Of a stretch of 26,517 nucleotides of DNA, positions 7,582 to 15,553 are shown one piece after another. The DNA comes from JBBQVO01 sp038211505 (lineage in GTDB: Bacteria; Chloroflexota; Dehalococcoidia; DSTF01; JACRBR01), in NCBI GenBank assembly GCA_038211505.1, contig JBBQVO010000027.1, forward strand, positions 1-26,517. The letters are read 5' to 3'. Within the stretch, counting starts at the first letter, position 1, and the number at the start of each line of letters is the position of its first letter. The notes under the pieces are model-generated. The model made no database searches and was not told where the DNA came from. It worked only from the letters and a program-made list of their open reading frames with translations. Position numbers and translations under genes: made by a program.

Positions 7582-7699
7582 GGTGGAGTTCGTTGCGGCC
7601 GCGGATCATCGCGAAGGGGAGGTCGGCGAGGATGTCGCGGCCGACGAGGTTGTTGACGGCTCCCCATCGCGGAATGGAATATGACGTCCGCTTCGGTGG
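7568..7699 (-). pseudogene. Remnant resembling the C-terminus of a retropepsin-like aspartic protease
   Basis: This frame continues directly after the TGA that ends the gene at 7700-8077. It reads PPKRTSYSIPRWGA, then NNLVGRDILADLPF and RNELHLKPR, then TGA. The NLVGRDIL segment resembles the conserved C-terminal (I/L)(I/V)GR(N/D)(L/I)L helix motif of retroviral-type proteases (HIV-1: NIIGRNLL). The catalytic DTGA part is not found anywhere upstream, so at most a fragment survives. There is no start codon in the segment. It could be a chance resemblance. The amino-acid composition is more protein-like than the other frames here. Confidence 0.35.
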
Positions 7700-8077
7700 T
7701 CACGAGATCGGTATTCCCTGCGCGGAGCCGCCCGCGGCGTTGGTGTGGGAAACGGGCGCGCTGGCGTCGATCGTGATGCGCCAGCCGAGCTGGGAGAGAT
7801 CGTGGCGGGAAAGGCGCCGGGAATAGAACAGAGTTCCATCCTCGTTCTTGATCTCGATCAATTCAGCTCCGGCGAATCTGAGTGTTGAAAACCGCGTCAC
7901 TTTTCCGGGTTCCATCGCAGAGTGGGCACGCACGCCATCCTCGGAGAGGAATAGCCGCTCGGTGGTTTGGTTGTCGATCGTGATGGTATCGGTCGGGTCG
8001 CAAGCAACCGTGGCAGCGGCGGCGCCCGCAAGTCCAAGCGTAAGGATCAGAAGAAAGCCTAGGCGGGTCAATAGCAC
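7700..8077 (-). CDS. Small exported or lipoprotein-like protein, unknown function
   Basis: The protein is 125 residues from GTG 8077. An N-terminal hydrophobic signal (LLTRLGFLLILTLGLAGAAA) is followed by ATVACDPTD, a possible lipobox with Cys26. Position -3 is Thr, which is atypical, so lipidation is uncertain. The mature part (TDTITIDNQTTERLFLSEDG, later IEIKNEDGTLFYSRRLSR) looks like a small beta-rich domain. No family is recognised. The frame extends upstream to 8350, but that part overlaps plsC and lacks coding character. The GTG lies inside the end of the Cys-rich reading frame (stop at 8068-8070), suggesting past or present coupling. The TGA stop is followed in frame by the protease-like remnant. 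Confidence 0.55.
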   Translation of the reverse strand: MLLTRLGFLLILTLGLAGAAAATVACDPTDTITIDNQTTERLFLSEDGVRAHSAMEPGKVTRFSTLRFAGAELIEIKNEDGTLFYSRRLSRHDLSQLGWRITIDASAPVSHTNAAGGSAQGIPIS

Positions 8078-8265
8078 GGATCCATTCCGGCTCGGCAGTT
8101 GGCCTGCTTTTCGAAGTAGCTCGCGATGTCGATCGTCTCCGGCCGTGTGACGCTGTGGTCGTGAAAACACTGTCGATCCGCACAACCTGCAGCGACCGAC
8201 TGGCCATAACCGGCGAAGGAGGCTGGAATCCAGAACCGCCCCCGTTGCCCGTCGAACGCTGCGAG
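8068..8265 (-). pseudogene. Start-less Cys-rich reading frame, probably a gene remnant
   Basis: After a TAA at 8266-8268 the frame is open for 65 codons and ends in TGA at 8068-8070, 10 bp into the next gene. It reads LAAFDGQRGRFWIPASFAGY and later DHSVTRPETIDIASYFEK, ending CRAGMDPCY. Five cysteines occur in the last 38 residues. The mixed composition (D, E, K, F, Y, I) differs from the Arg/Ala/Pro-rich shadows typical of this genome. There is no ATG, GTG or TTG near its 5' end (the only Met is 5 residues from the end), so it is probably the 3' part of a broken gene or one entered by frameshift. Confidence 0.35.
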
Positions 8266-8324
8266 TTAGGTCGGACCCACCCGTCGCGGCAATTGTCGCA
8301 GGGCAGTCGCGGGAAGTATAGCGA

Positions 8325-9023
8325 TCAGGCGAGTTCGGCTGCCGGCTCATCGGCCGGCGTCGCTGCGGCGTCGCCGTATTCGCCGCGGTACTGCTCCGGG
8401 AGGAGCGCGGCGACGTGGCGCATGATGACGTCGGTGGCGTCTTTGGCGGCCTGGGTGGTGATGCGGTCGACCTTCGGCGGGTAAAACGGCTTGCCGAACG
8501 TGATCGTCACGCGCGGGCCCATGAGGGGGCGCAGGAAGACCCACGGCCACGGGATGTGCTCGGAGCCGGTGATCGCGATGGGGATGATCGGCGCACCGGT
8601 GCGGTACGCGATGAGCGCGGTGCCGGGGAAGCCTTTGTGCAACTGGTGGTCGCGGCTGCGTGTGCCCTCCGGGAACATCAACAGCAGGATGTCGTCGTGG
8701 ATGACGCTCTGGGCCTCGCGGATGGCGGCGAGGTCAGCGCTCTGGCGATCGACCGGGAAGGCGCCGATGAAGCGAAAAAGCAGGCTGATCACCGGCCACT
8801 TGAACATCTCCTTCTTCGCCATCGTGATGATGCGGCGGTCGAGGGCGCCGGGGATGATACAGGGGTCGGCGTTATTGAGGTGGTTCGAGACGAGGATGGC
8901 GGCGCCGGTCTTCGGGACGTTTTCGCGCCCTTCGACGTAGGGGCCTTTGACGTACAGGAAGGTGCAGAGGCGTATGAACCATACGACGCCCCAGTACGAC
9001 ACCGGCACAATCCGCCAGATCAT
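8325..9023 (-). CDS. plsC: 1-acyl-sn-glycerol-3-phosphate acyltransferase
   Basis: PlsC acylates lysophosphatidic acid to phosphatidic acid at the cytoplasmic membrane. The protein is 232 residues with a short N-terminal hydrophobic segment (PVSYWGVVWFIRLCTFLYV). The acyltransferase blocks are in the right order: VSNHLNNADP (the HX4D catalytic motif, His48/Asp53), then FPVDRQ, then LLMFPEGTRSRD (block III, acyl-acceptor binding), then GAPIIPIAI (block IV). The ATG overlaps the cmk stop as ATGA, a sign of translational coupling. Other substrates within the PlsC superfamily cannot be excluded from sequence alone. Confidence 0.92.
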   Translation of the reverse strand: MIWRIVPVSYWGVVWFIRLCTFLYVKGPYVEGRENVPKTGAAILVSNHLNNADPCIIPGALDRRIITMAKKEMFKWPVISLLFRFIGAFPVDRQSADLAAIREAQSVIHDDILLLMFPEGTRSRDHQLHKGFPGTALIAYRTGAPIIPIAITGSEHIPWPWVFLRPLMGPRVTITFGKPFYPPKVDRITTQAAKDATDVIMRHVAALLPEQYRGEYGDAAATPADEPAAELA

Positions 9024-9718
9024 TCGCGTGCCAGAGCTGCGATGCGTCGCACCACCTCCTCGACGTCAATCTTGTCGGTGTTGATGATCACAGCATCCGG
9101 CGCCGCGGTCAACGGCGACGCCTCGCGCGTGCTATCGAGGCCGTCGCGGCGCGCGAGGTCGGCGACGAGATCTTCGAGATTCGCTGGCATGCCGGCGGCA
9201 CGGAGCTGCATCTCGCGCCGGCGCGCGCGGACTTCTCTCGTGGCATCGAGGTAGATCTTGAGATCGGCGTCCCGGAGGACGACGGTGCCGATATCGCGGC
9301 CGGCCATAACGACGTCACCGCGGGCCGCGAGGGTTCGCTGGATGCGGACGAGCGTGGCGCGAACTTCGGGCACGCGCGAGACGAGCGACACGTTCGTTTC
9401 GACGGCGTCGTCGCGAAGATGCGGCGTGACATCAACGCCGTCGATCAGCACGGTCGTCGGCTCAATCGTGCCGGCGGCGCCCTCTCGTACGTCGATTTGC
9501 GCGCGCTCGGCGATCGTCGCGACGGCGCTGACGTCGGCTATGTCGACGTCGCGATCGAGCACGAGCCATGTGATCGCGCGATACATGGCGCCGGTGTCGA
9601 CGAAACGAAACGCCAACGAGCGGGCGAGGAGGCTGCCGACGGCGCTCTTGCCGGAGGCGGCAGGGCCGTCGATGGCGATCGTATGCGCGGTCACGCGCAG
9701 AGTGTACAAGGCGGGCAT
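9020..9718 (-). CDS. cmk: Cytidylate kinase
   Basis: Cmk phosphorylates CMP and dCMP using ATP. The protein is 232 residues from ATG 9718. An in-frame GTG at 9694 would give 224 residues and places IAIDGPAASGKS nearer the N-terminus, as in most homologues. Neither start has a clear Shine-Dalgarno. The P-loop is GPAASGKS. It is followed by FVDTGAMYRA (nucleoside monophosphate binding), the LRDDAVETNVSLVSRVPEVR region, AGRDIGTVVL and RRREMQ. It lies 21 bp downstream of rluB and overlaps plsC by 4 bp. The rluB-cmk-plsC order resembles the cmk-plsC neighbourhoods found in many bacteria. Confidence 0.96.
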   Translation of the reverse strand: MPALYTLRVTAHTIAIDGPAASGKSAVGSLLARSLAFRFVDTGAMYRAITWLVLDRDVDIADVSAVATIAERAQIDVREGAAGTIEPTTVLIDGVDVTPHLRDDAVETNVSLVSRVPEVRATLVRIQRTLAARGDVVMAGRDIGTVVLRDADLKIYLDATREVRARRREMQLRAAGMPANLEDLVADLARRDGLDSTREASPLTAAPDAVIINTDKIDVEEVVRRIAALARE

Positions 9719-9739
9719 CGACGGCCGTTTGCGGCAGCA

Positions 9740-10492
9740 TCAGTCGCTGAGGCCGACGCGTTTGCGGAGGCTCGCGACTTCGTCGGCGGCGAGCATGCGC
9801 GTCGTGCCGGATTGGAGGCGGGCGAGCTGTATGTCGCCGATGCGCGTCCGCACGAGCTCACGGACGGGGTGGCCGACGGAGAAACACATGAGGCGCACCT
9901 GACGCTTGCGGCCTTCGTGAATGACGATGCGGAGCCACGCGTGGCCGCCGAGATGCGCATGCCCGTACGGCGGCGTCGAGACGATGTCGGCCTGCGCCGC
10001 CGAGGTGAGGGAACCTTCGACGATGACGCCGGTGCGCAACGATTCGAGCGCCTCTCCGGAGGGGCGGCCCGCGACGAGCGCGAGATATTCCTTGTCGATC
10101 TCGTAGCGCGGGTGGGCGAGACGGTGGGCGAGCTCGCCGTCGTTGGTGCAGAGCAGTAAGCCTTCGGTGTCGCGGTCGAGCCGGCCGACGGGGAGCACGT
10201 GAGGCGGCAAGTCCGGAGGCAGCAGCTCCATCACCGTCCGGCGACCCTGCGGATCCCTGGCTGTGGTGACGACGGCGCGCGGCTTGTTCATCGCCAGATG
10301 GACGTGGGTGACGGCGAGATCGAGACGCTTGCCGTCGACGTCGATCGCATCGGTCTCGGCGTCGGCCTGCGTGCCGAGCGTGGTGACGATGGCGCCGTTC
10401 ACGCGCACGCGGCCGGATGTGATCATCGTCTCAGCGGAGCGTCGCGATCCGTAGCCGGCGCGCGCAAGGATCTTCTGCAAGCGCTCGCTCAA
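9740..10492 (-). CDS. rluB: 23S rRNA pseudouridine synthase, RsuA/RluB family
   Basis: The 250-residue protein starts at TTG 10492 (LSERLQKILARAGYGSRRSAE). An S4 RNA-binding domain (about 1-60) comes first. The catalytic domain has VGRLDRDTEGLLLCTNDG, whose Asp (in RLDRDT) is the pseudouridine synthase nucleophile. KEYLALV and EGRKRQVRLM, typical of the RsuA/RluB/E/F group, follow. The frame is open to 10585, but that extension lies inside the end of the lamin-tail gene and has no S4 character. The TTG overlaps the TGA of that upstream gene (TTGA), so reinitiation is likely. RluB rather than RsuA is favoured by the S4 domain and length, but the exact target uridine is not decided. Confidence 0.93.
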   Translation of the reverse strand: MSERLQKILARAGYGSRRSAETMITSGRVRVNGAIVTTLGTQADAETDAIDVDGKRLDLAVTHVHLAMNKPRAVVTTARDPQGRRTVMELLPPDLPPHVLPVGRLDRDTEGLLLCTNDGELAHRLAHPRYEIDKEYLALVAGRPSGEALESLRTGVIVEGSLTSAAQADIVSTPPYGHAHLGGHAWLRIVIHEGRKRQVRLMCFSVGHPVRELVRTRIGDIQLARLQSGTTRMLAADEVASLRKRVGLSD

Positions 10493-12507
10493 GATTCGTG
10501 CCGGAATCGCATGGCGATGATCGGAAGCGCGCGCCAGCCGAGCACGCCGACGAGCGTGAGGACGGCGACACCAGCGACTGCCCACGGGAGCCAGCCGAAT
10601 GTCGAGCTGGCGACGGGGGCAACGTATTCCGGCGACTGATTCGCTGCGTTCTGCAACTGTGGTTTAGTCAACGAAAGGACGCCGATGGCGGATCCGGGCG
10701 ATGGCGACTCGTTGTCGACGAAGTCGTCAGCGGTGTTCGTGTCTACTCCGGCGACACGGCGTTCGATCGAATGGCCGGCCGGCACGTCCGGGATCGCCGG
10801 ATTGAGGACGGAGGCATCCGTCCCCCATGAGATCGCATCGACCGTCACGCCCGCGGCGTCGCTGAGGACGAGTCGATCGCCGTCATTGCCGAGTGAGTTC
10901 CCGATGCGGCCTCCGAGCACGATCAGTTGACCGCTGAAGGCAGGATAGCGTGTGTGAAAGCTATCTGAAGCGGCAAATACCACGAAGGAGTGAGCGGCGA
11001 TCGTAGCGGGCGGCAATCCGTCGCCGCTCTTGTTATCGCTGAGCGACCATCCGTCGAGCGAGACCGACGCGTCGCCCCTGTTGTAAAGCTCGACCCATTC
11101 CGACGCGCCATCGCTGCCGGAACCGTCGGGATCGTACAGCACTTCGTTGATCACGACGCTCATGTTGCCTTGCGATGTGAGTCCGGCACCGATTGGCGCG
11201 ATCGGCTGCGTAGACGCGCGTTTCTTCGTGGCAGATGCGGGTGGTGCTGCGCCGCCGGACGAGAGGCTGGCGACGCTCTCGGACGATGTCGCGCTGACTG
11301 GTGCGGCAGCGATGTCGGCGGGACCGAATGCGACGTCGTCGGCGAAGATTCTTGCGGGCGCCACGGAGACGGGCGCGAGCATGATGCGGAGGCGCGCCGA
11401 ATGCGCGTCCGCGGGCGCGGCGACGGCGCCGGTGGTGAGCCAGCGGTATGCATCCGACGGCGACTCCAGACGATCGGTGGAGTCATTGGCGGTGAGCGCG
11501 GTGCCGAACCCGTCGGTCGATGCGTACCACGAGATGCGGAGGAATGCTGACGCGACGGCGGGATCGTTGTCGTCGATCCAGGCGGAGAACTCGTACGCGG
11601 CTCCGCCATCGACAGCGACGGTCTGGAAGATCCACTTTGTCGATGCGGAGTCGCTCGTGAACTTCGCCGCGTACGCCCCGCTGCGGACGGGCGCATTCGT
11701 CGAATCGAGTGTGCCGCCGTACTTCTGCCAGGAGATCGGCAGTCCGCTATCGTCGATGTCTTCGAAGCCGGCGTTCGTGATCGCTCCGGGCGCCGGCGGT
11801 GGCGCGCCGGCGTCCGCTGCTGTCGCGGCGGTGCCGGCCGACGGTGTGCTCTCGGGCCGCGGCGTGTGCGTCGGGCGAGGCGTGCGCGTAAACGTCGGTG
11901 TCTTCGTTGGAGACAACGTCGGGAGCGGCGTTTCGGACGGTGGGATCGTCGGTGTTGGCGTGAACGTCGGAGTGACGGGCGGCGGGCCGGTGAAGTGGAC
12001 GTTGTCGATGTACAGGTAGTCGTCGGGGTCGGTCCCGTAGATTTCGATTCTGATCACGACGGAGCTCGGATGATCGAGATGAACGTCCAGATCGATCGGC
12101 ACCCAGGCGTGCACCGTGGTGGTTGGCGACGCGACGCAGTTGGTGCAGAAATCGGTCGTGGATATTTGTATCGACATCACATCGTCGAAGGTGCGCCACA
12201 AGCGGAGCGACAGGTGATAGTCGCCGGCGTCGCCGAGCTGCAGCCCCTGTGCGACCACGATGTGCGTCGTACCGATCGCGAGGCGGCCGCGTGCCGCGCC
12301 CGCGAACGCAGGCACCTCATCGGGCACGGTATCGAACGCGGCGGATGAGCCGCCGATCGACCACGGGTCTGTGCCTGTCTCAAAATCGCCGTTGGTGACG
12401 TACTCGTGCGAAGTTGCGGCGCTCGCGATCGTGTGCAATCGAACGCTGAGTGTTGCGGCGAGCGCGAGGGCGGTAGCGAAGACGAAGAAGTAGCGCGTGG
12501 TGCGCAT
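10489..12507 (-). CDS. Surface protein with two CBM-like domains, lamin-tail domain and C-terminal membrane anchor
   Basis: This 672-residue exported protein has a signal peptide at about 1-31. The first jelly-roll/CBM-like module spans about 35-173 (NGDFETGTDPW to DDYLYIDNVHF). A Thr/Pro-rich linker occupies about 175-225 (repeats such as TPTFTPTPT). A second CBM-like module lies at about 243-395 (NAGFEDIDDSGLPISWQKYG). The lamin-tail domain is at about 450-565 (VVINEVLYDPDG, EWVELYNRGD, LDGWSLSD, DAISWGTD). One membrane helix (about 639-656) precedes a basic tail. No catalytic residues or LPXTG motif are seen. Lamin-tail domains are common in bacterial surface proteins, so a role in attachment or the cell envelope is the reasonable guess. 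Its TGA overlaps the rluB TTG, tying a surface protein to rRNA modification genes. Confidence 0.88.
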   Translation of the reverse strand: MRTTRYFFVFATALALAATLSVRLHTIASAATSHEYVTNGDFETGTDPWSIGGSSAAFDTVPDEVPAFAGAARGRLAIGTTHIVVAQGLQLGDAGDYHLSLRLWRTFDDVMSIQISTTDFCTNCVASPTTTVHAWVPIDLDVHLDHPSSVVIRIEIYGTDPDDYLYIDNVHFTGPPPVTPTFTPTPTIPPSETPLPTLSPTKTPTFTRTPRPTHTPRPESTPSAGTAATAADAGAPPPAPGAITNAGFEDIDDSGLPISWQKYGGTLDSTNAPVRSGAYAAKFTSDSASTKWIFQTVAVDGGAAYEFSAWIDDNDPAVASAFLRISWYASTDGFGTALTANDSTDRLESPSDAYRWLTTGAVAAPADAHSARLRIMLAPVSVAPARIFADDVAFGPADIAAAPVSATSSESVASLSSGGAAPPASATKKRASTQPIAPIGAGLTSQGNMSVVINEVLYDPDGSGSDGASEWVELYNRGDASVSLDGWSLSDNKSGDGLPPATIAAHSFVVFAASDSFHTRYPAFSGQLIVLGGRIGNSLGNDGDRLVLSDAAGVTVDAISWGTDASVLNPAIPDVPAGHSIERRVAGVDTNTADDFVDNESPSPGSAIGVLSLTKPQLQNAANQSPEYVAPVASSTFGWLPWAVAGVAVLTLVGVLGWRALPIIAMRFRHES

Positions 12508-12579
12508 CGCCGGCGGGTCCTGGTGTGCTGCCCACCTGGGCGTCCGTGTTGTCTCGGGCGTTCGCGCGGGTGGTGCGCG

Positions 12580-12945
12580 TCAGGCCTGACGGCGGATGCG
12601 GACGCGGCGCATCATGATCGTTTCGGTGATGATCTGCGCCTCGTCGACGAGGCCGTCATCTTGCGCCGGGCGTCGCAGGCGTATGCCGCGGCCGCGCGAG
12701 CGTTTCGGCCCGCTCGACAGCAAACTGCTGGCGAGGTGGCGGACGACAAACTGACCGATCGTGCCGGCGGCCATCACGGCCGCGCCCTTTACGACAGGCG
12801 ACGCTTGCGGGCGCCAGATCGTGATCGAGGAGGCGGGTCTCGTCGCGGGGAGTTGCGGCTCGTTCGTGACGGCGCCGCATTTTCGGCAGAAGTTGTCGCC
12901 ATCATCGAGGGACGCGCGGCAGGACGGACAGGTAGACATAGTCAT
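12580..12945 (-). CDS. Zinc-ribbon domain protein, unknown function
   Basis: The 121-residue protein begins MTMSTCPSCRASLDDGDNFC and continues RKCG, a CxxC-x(10)-CxxC zinc ribbon at the N-terminus. A weakly hydrophobic middle (VVKGAAVMAAGTIGQFVVRHLASSL) may be a membrane-associated helix. The tail is strongly basic (RSRGRGIRLRR, MMRRVRIRRQA). ATG 12939 is an equally possible start. No Shine-Dalgarno is evident. It sits 72 bp upstream of the lamin-tail gene on the same strand. No specific family is recognised. Confidence 0.75.
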   Translation of the reverse strand: MTMSTCPSCRASLDDGDNFCRKCGAVTNEPQLPATRPASSITIWRPQASPVVKGAAVMAAGTIGQFVVRHLASSLLSSGPKRSRGRGIRLRRPAQDDGLVDEAQIITETIMMRRVRIRRQA

Positions 12946-13000
12946 TGGACGGTCAGCCTAACCATTGAACGATGATCGCGTCAATTACGAATATCGCACG

Positions 13001-13828
13001 TCAAGCGAGAGCGGCCTTCGCGAGCGATCCTTCGATCTCCGGCGTGAGGTCGAAGCCGTGGGCGAGCCGCGTCGGGCCAGCGTAGATGCGGCCGTCCGCG
13101 AGTCGCAGGTGATCGTCGGCGAAGGCGCGCAAGGTCTCGACGACGAGCGGCAGTTCGCGCGCGGCGCCGCGGCGGCGGATCTCGTGGAATAGCGGGAATG
13201 ATTCGCCGTCGCTTTCGCGAATCTCGGTGACGGAGCGATCGGCTCCGGCCCGCCAGAGCAGATCGATCGTGGCGCCGCGGAGCGGGTACGTGCAGTAGGT
13301 GACGATCGGGCCCTCGTCGAGTGCGGCGGTGCTGAGGTGGATGCGGACGCCGCCGTGATCGGCGCGCTCGTCGATGAGCTGCCACGTCACGTCCTGCCAC
13401 GTTCCTTTCGGGCCGTCAGGAGCAGCGGGATGCAGATTGAGTAGCGGGTGCGACGTGATCAGCGGCTCGGTGCCGATCAACATGTAGCCGGCGAGCATGC
13501 CGATGTCGTACGAGAACTCGCTCAAAAGATCCACGACGGCAGTGTCGTAATCGATGCGCCATGCGGGCAGCGGTTCGCCTTTGCGTGCGACGGCGCCGTT
13601 GTGTTCGCGGCGGAATCGGGTGTCGGAGAGCGTGAGCAGCGGGATGCCGTCGCCGTCGATCTGATCGAAGAAGTCGTCGGTCGGGGCGGCGTGGCCGCGT
13701 TCGCGGTTCGAGAAGACAAAGGCGATCTCGGCGTTCAGACGGCCCTCGCGAATCGCTTCGACCGCCGCGCGCAGCAGCTTCTGCGATCCTTCGCCCCGTC
13801 CCGTCGAGAACCAGCCGATGCGCAGCAC
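13001..13828 (-). CDS. Formyltransferase family protein (PurN-like, diverged)
   Basis: The 275-residue protein starts at GTG 13828, chosen because GGAGG lies 5 nt upstream (minus strand). The longer frame to 13930 overlaps xseB and has no homologous character. The fold signals are RIGWFSTGRGEGSQKLLRAA (nucleotide/phosphate-binding start as in PurN), then FVFSNRE. The Asn-His-Asp catalytic set of 10-formyl-THF-dependent formyltransferases is Asn131 and His133 in LLNLHPAAPDGPKGT plus Asp171 in ALDEGPIVTYCTYPL. The protein is longer than typical PurN (about 200 residues), and the loop after NLHPA differs. GAR formylation is therefore plausible but not certain, and it could act on another amine. 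It lies 67 bp downstream of xseB. Confidence 0.8.
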   Translation of the reverse strand: MLRIGWFSTGRGEGSQKLLRAAVEAIREGRLNAEIAFVFSNRERGHAAPTDDFFDQIDGDGIPLLTLSDTRFRREHNGAVARKGEPLPAWRIDYDTAVVDLLSEFSYDIGMLAGYMLIGTEPLITSHPLLNLHPAAPDGPKGTWQDVTWQLIDERADHGGVRIHLSTAALDEGPIVTYCTYPLRGATIDLLWRAGADRSVTEIRESDGESFPLFHEIRRRGAARELPLVVETLRAFADDHLRLADGRIYAGPTRLAHGFDLTPEIEGSLAKAALA

Positions 13829-13895
13829 AACCCCTCCTGAGCGCCTCACCCTAGCCGCTTGGTGGCAGTTTCGCAAAGTGCGCGCGGCAAGGTAC

Positions 13896-14210
13896 TTACT
13901 CGAAGTCGTCCGGATCTTCCGGAGGTTCATCGTCTGAGACGTATTCGTAGTCGGCGGGGGCGTCTTGTACCGAGACGCCGTTCGTGCGGCGAGGGAGGAC
14001 GGCGAACGACTCCTTGAGCTTCGTGATCTTCTGTTCCGCTTCGTCGAGCCGCACCTGGCACTCGCGGGCGAGCGTCATGCCTTCTTCATAGAGCGCGATC
14101 GATTCTTCGAGCGAAAGTCCGCCTTGCTCGAGTTTGGTGACGCGATCTTCGAGGCGGCCGTACAAGTCCTCGAATGGCGTGCGCTTCTCGTCTTTCGTTT
14201 CTTTCCGCAT
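13896..14210 (-). CDS. xseB: Exodeoxyribonuclease VII small subunit
   Basis: XseB is the small helical subunit that wraps the XseA stalk in exonuclease VII. The 104-residue protein has the family core FEDLYGRLEDRVTKLEQGGL, then SLEESIALYEEGMTLARECQ. These are two antiparallel helices at about 12-68. An acidic disordered tail (PPEDPDDFE) follows. The ATG has AGGAG a few bases upstream, which overlaps the xseA stop region; the gap is 8 nt, so the two subunits are coupled. Confidence 0.95.
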   Translation of the reverse strand: MRKETKDEKRTPFEDLYGRLEDRVTKLEQGGLSLEESIALYEEGMTLARECQVRLDEAEQKITKLKESFAVLPRRTNGVSVQDAPADYEYVSDDEPPEDPDDFE

Positions 14211-14218
14211 CTGTGCTC

Positions 14219-15496
14219 CTAAGCCCGTTCCTCAGGCATCGTGAATAGCGGTGCCTGGGCGTCGAGAACTTTGCGGGCCGCGCGACGGCGTTGCGGCAGT
14301 GGCGCGCCGCCGACGCGGACGGCGAACGTGCCGTCCTGTACCTGCACGTCGAGCGCGTCGCCGGCTTTCGTCGCGGCGACGGTCGAGATGACCGTGCGGC
14401 CGCGCTGCACGATGGCGTAGCCGCGTTCGAGCGTCTTCAGCGGGTCGAGCGTCTTGAGACGCCAGACGCAGCCTCCGACGTTCTGCACGACCTGCCGGTG
14501 CGCGGTAGCGACGCATTCCTGCGCCTTCCGCGAGACGTCGTCGATGCGCTGACGTTCGCGGTTGACGTCGGGGATTGCGCGATCCATCGAGTGGCGAGAG
14601 CGCTCGACGCGGGCGCGACCGGCGCGGACCTGATCGCGCAATGTCGTGTCCATCGTGGCGCAGGCGACGATCAGGCGCGACATGATCTCGAGGCGATCGG
14701 GCGAGACGATCTCGGCTGCGGCGGATGGCGTCGGCGCACGGCGATCAGCGACGAAGTCGGCGATCGTGACGTCGGTCTCGTGGCCGACGGCGGAGACGAC
14801 GGGTACGCGGCTGGCGAAGATGGCGCGGGCGACGTGCTCATCGTTGAAGGCCCAGAGCTCTTCGATCGACCCGCCGCCGCGGCCGGCGATGATGACGTCG
14901 AGATCGTCGCGCCGGCCGAGCTGCTCGAACGCGCCGACGATACCGGGCACGGCGTCGGGACCCTGCACCGGCGTCGGCGCGAGGATCACTTCCGCGAGCG
15001 GCCAGCGGCGGTCGAGGACCTGGCAGATGTCGTGGAACACGGCGCCGGACTCCGACGTGATGACGCCGATGCGATGCGGGAAGCGCGGCAGCGGACGCTT
15101 GCGCCCCGGGTCGAAGAGGCCCTCTTCTTCAAGTCGCGCCTTCAAGCGTTCGTATTCGAGCTGGAGTTCTCCGGCGCCTTCTGGCTGCACGAAGTCGACG
15201 TAGACCTGGAGGTCGCCGCGCTGTTCGTAGAGCGAGATGCGTCCGTGCGCGACGATCGCATTGCCGTTTTCGATCAGGTGTGCGGTCGAGGGGCGGGCGT
15301 TGTATCGGAGCTTCGTCGCGAAGAAGACGGACTTCAGTGACGACGTGCCGTCCTTGAGGGTGAAGTAGACGTGGCCCGATGCTGGACGGCTGACGTTCGA
15401 GACTTCGCCCGCGATCCAGATGTCACCGAGAACCGGGCTCGACTCGAAGAGCTCGCGCAGGTACGTCGTGACTTCGTGGACGGCGTAGACGTGCAT
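14219..15496 (-). CDS. xseA: Exodeoxyribonuclease VII large subunit
   Basis: XseA is the catalytic subunit of the single-strand-specific exonuclease VII, which trims DNA during repair. It has 425 residues, the normal length. An N-terminal OB-fold domain is at about 1-100 (GDIWIAGEVSNVSRPASGHV and FTLKD). The catalytic domain contains IGVITSESGAVFHDI, then IIAGRGGGSIEELWAFNDE and VSAVGHETDVTIADFVADRRAPTPSAAAE. A long coiled-coil helical stalk follows, then the C-terminal segment LKTLERGYAIVQR. The ATG at 15496 gives MHVYAVHEVTTYLREL, a typical start. Confidence 0.97.
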   Translation of the reverse strand: MHVYAVHEVTTYLRELFESSPVLGDIWIAGEVSNVSRPASGHVYFTLKDGTSSLKSVFFATKLRYNARPSTAHLIENGNAIVAHGRISLYEQRGDLQVYVDFVQPEGAGELQLEYERLKARLEEEGLFDPGRKRPLPRFPHRIGVITSESGAVFHDICQVLDRRWPLAEVILAPTPVQGPDAVPGIVGAFEQLGRRDDLDVIIAGRGGGSIEELWAFNDEHVARAIFASRVPVVSAVGHETDVTIADFVADRRAPTPSAAAEIVSPDRLEIMSRLIVACATMDTTLRDQVRAGRARVERSRHSMDRAIPDVNRERQRIDDVSRKAQECVATAHRQVVQNVGGCVWRLKTLDPLKTLERGYAIVQRGRTVISTVAATKAGDALDVQVQDGTFAVRVGGAPLPQRRRAARKVLDAQAPLFTMPEERA

Positions 15497-15553
15497 GCCG
15501 CATTTTCGAACAAATATGCGGATCAGCGCAATCCGGTGATGCGCGAGCCGCGA

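Noticed and set aside
7700..7702. Selenocysteine or programmed readthrough of the in-frame TGA
   Set aside because: No stem-loop or selenoprotein context is recognised; a broken gene or chance continuation is simpler.
8078..8350. Longer start for the lipoprotein-like gene
   Set aside because: It would overlap plsC and run antisense to nothing coding-like; the signal peptide begins right after GTG 8077.
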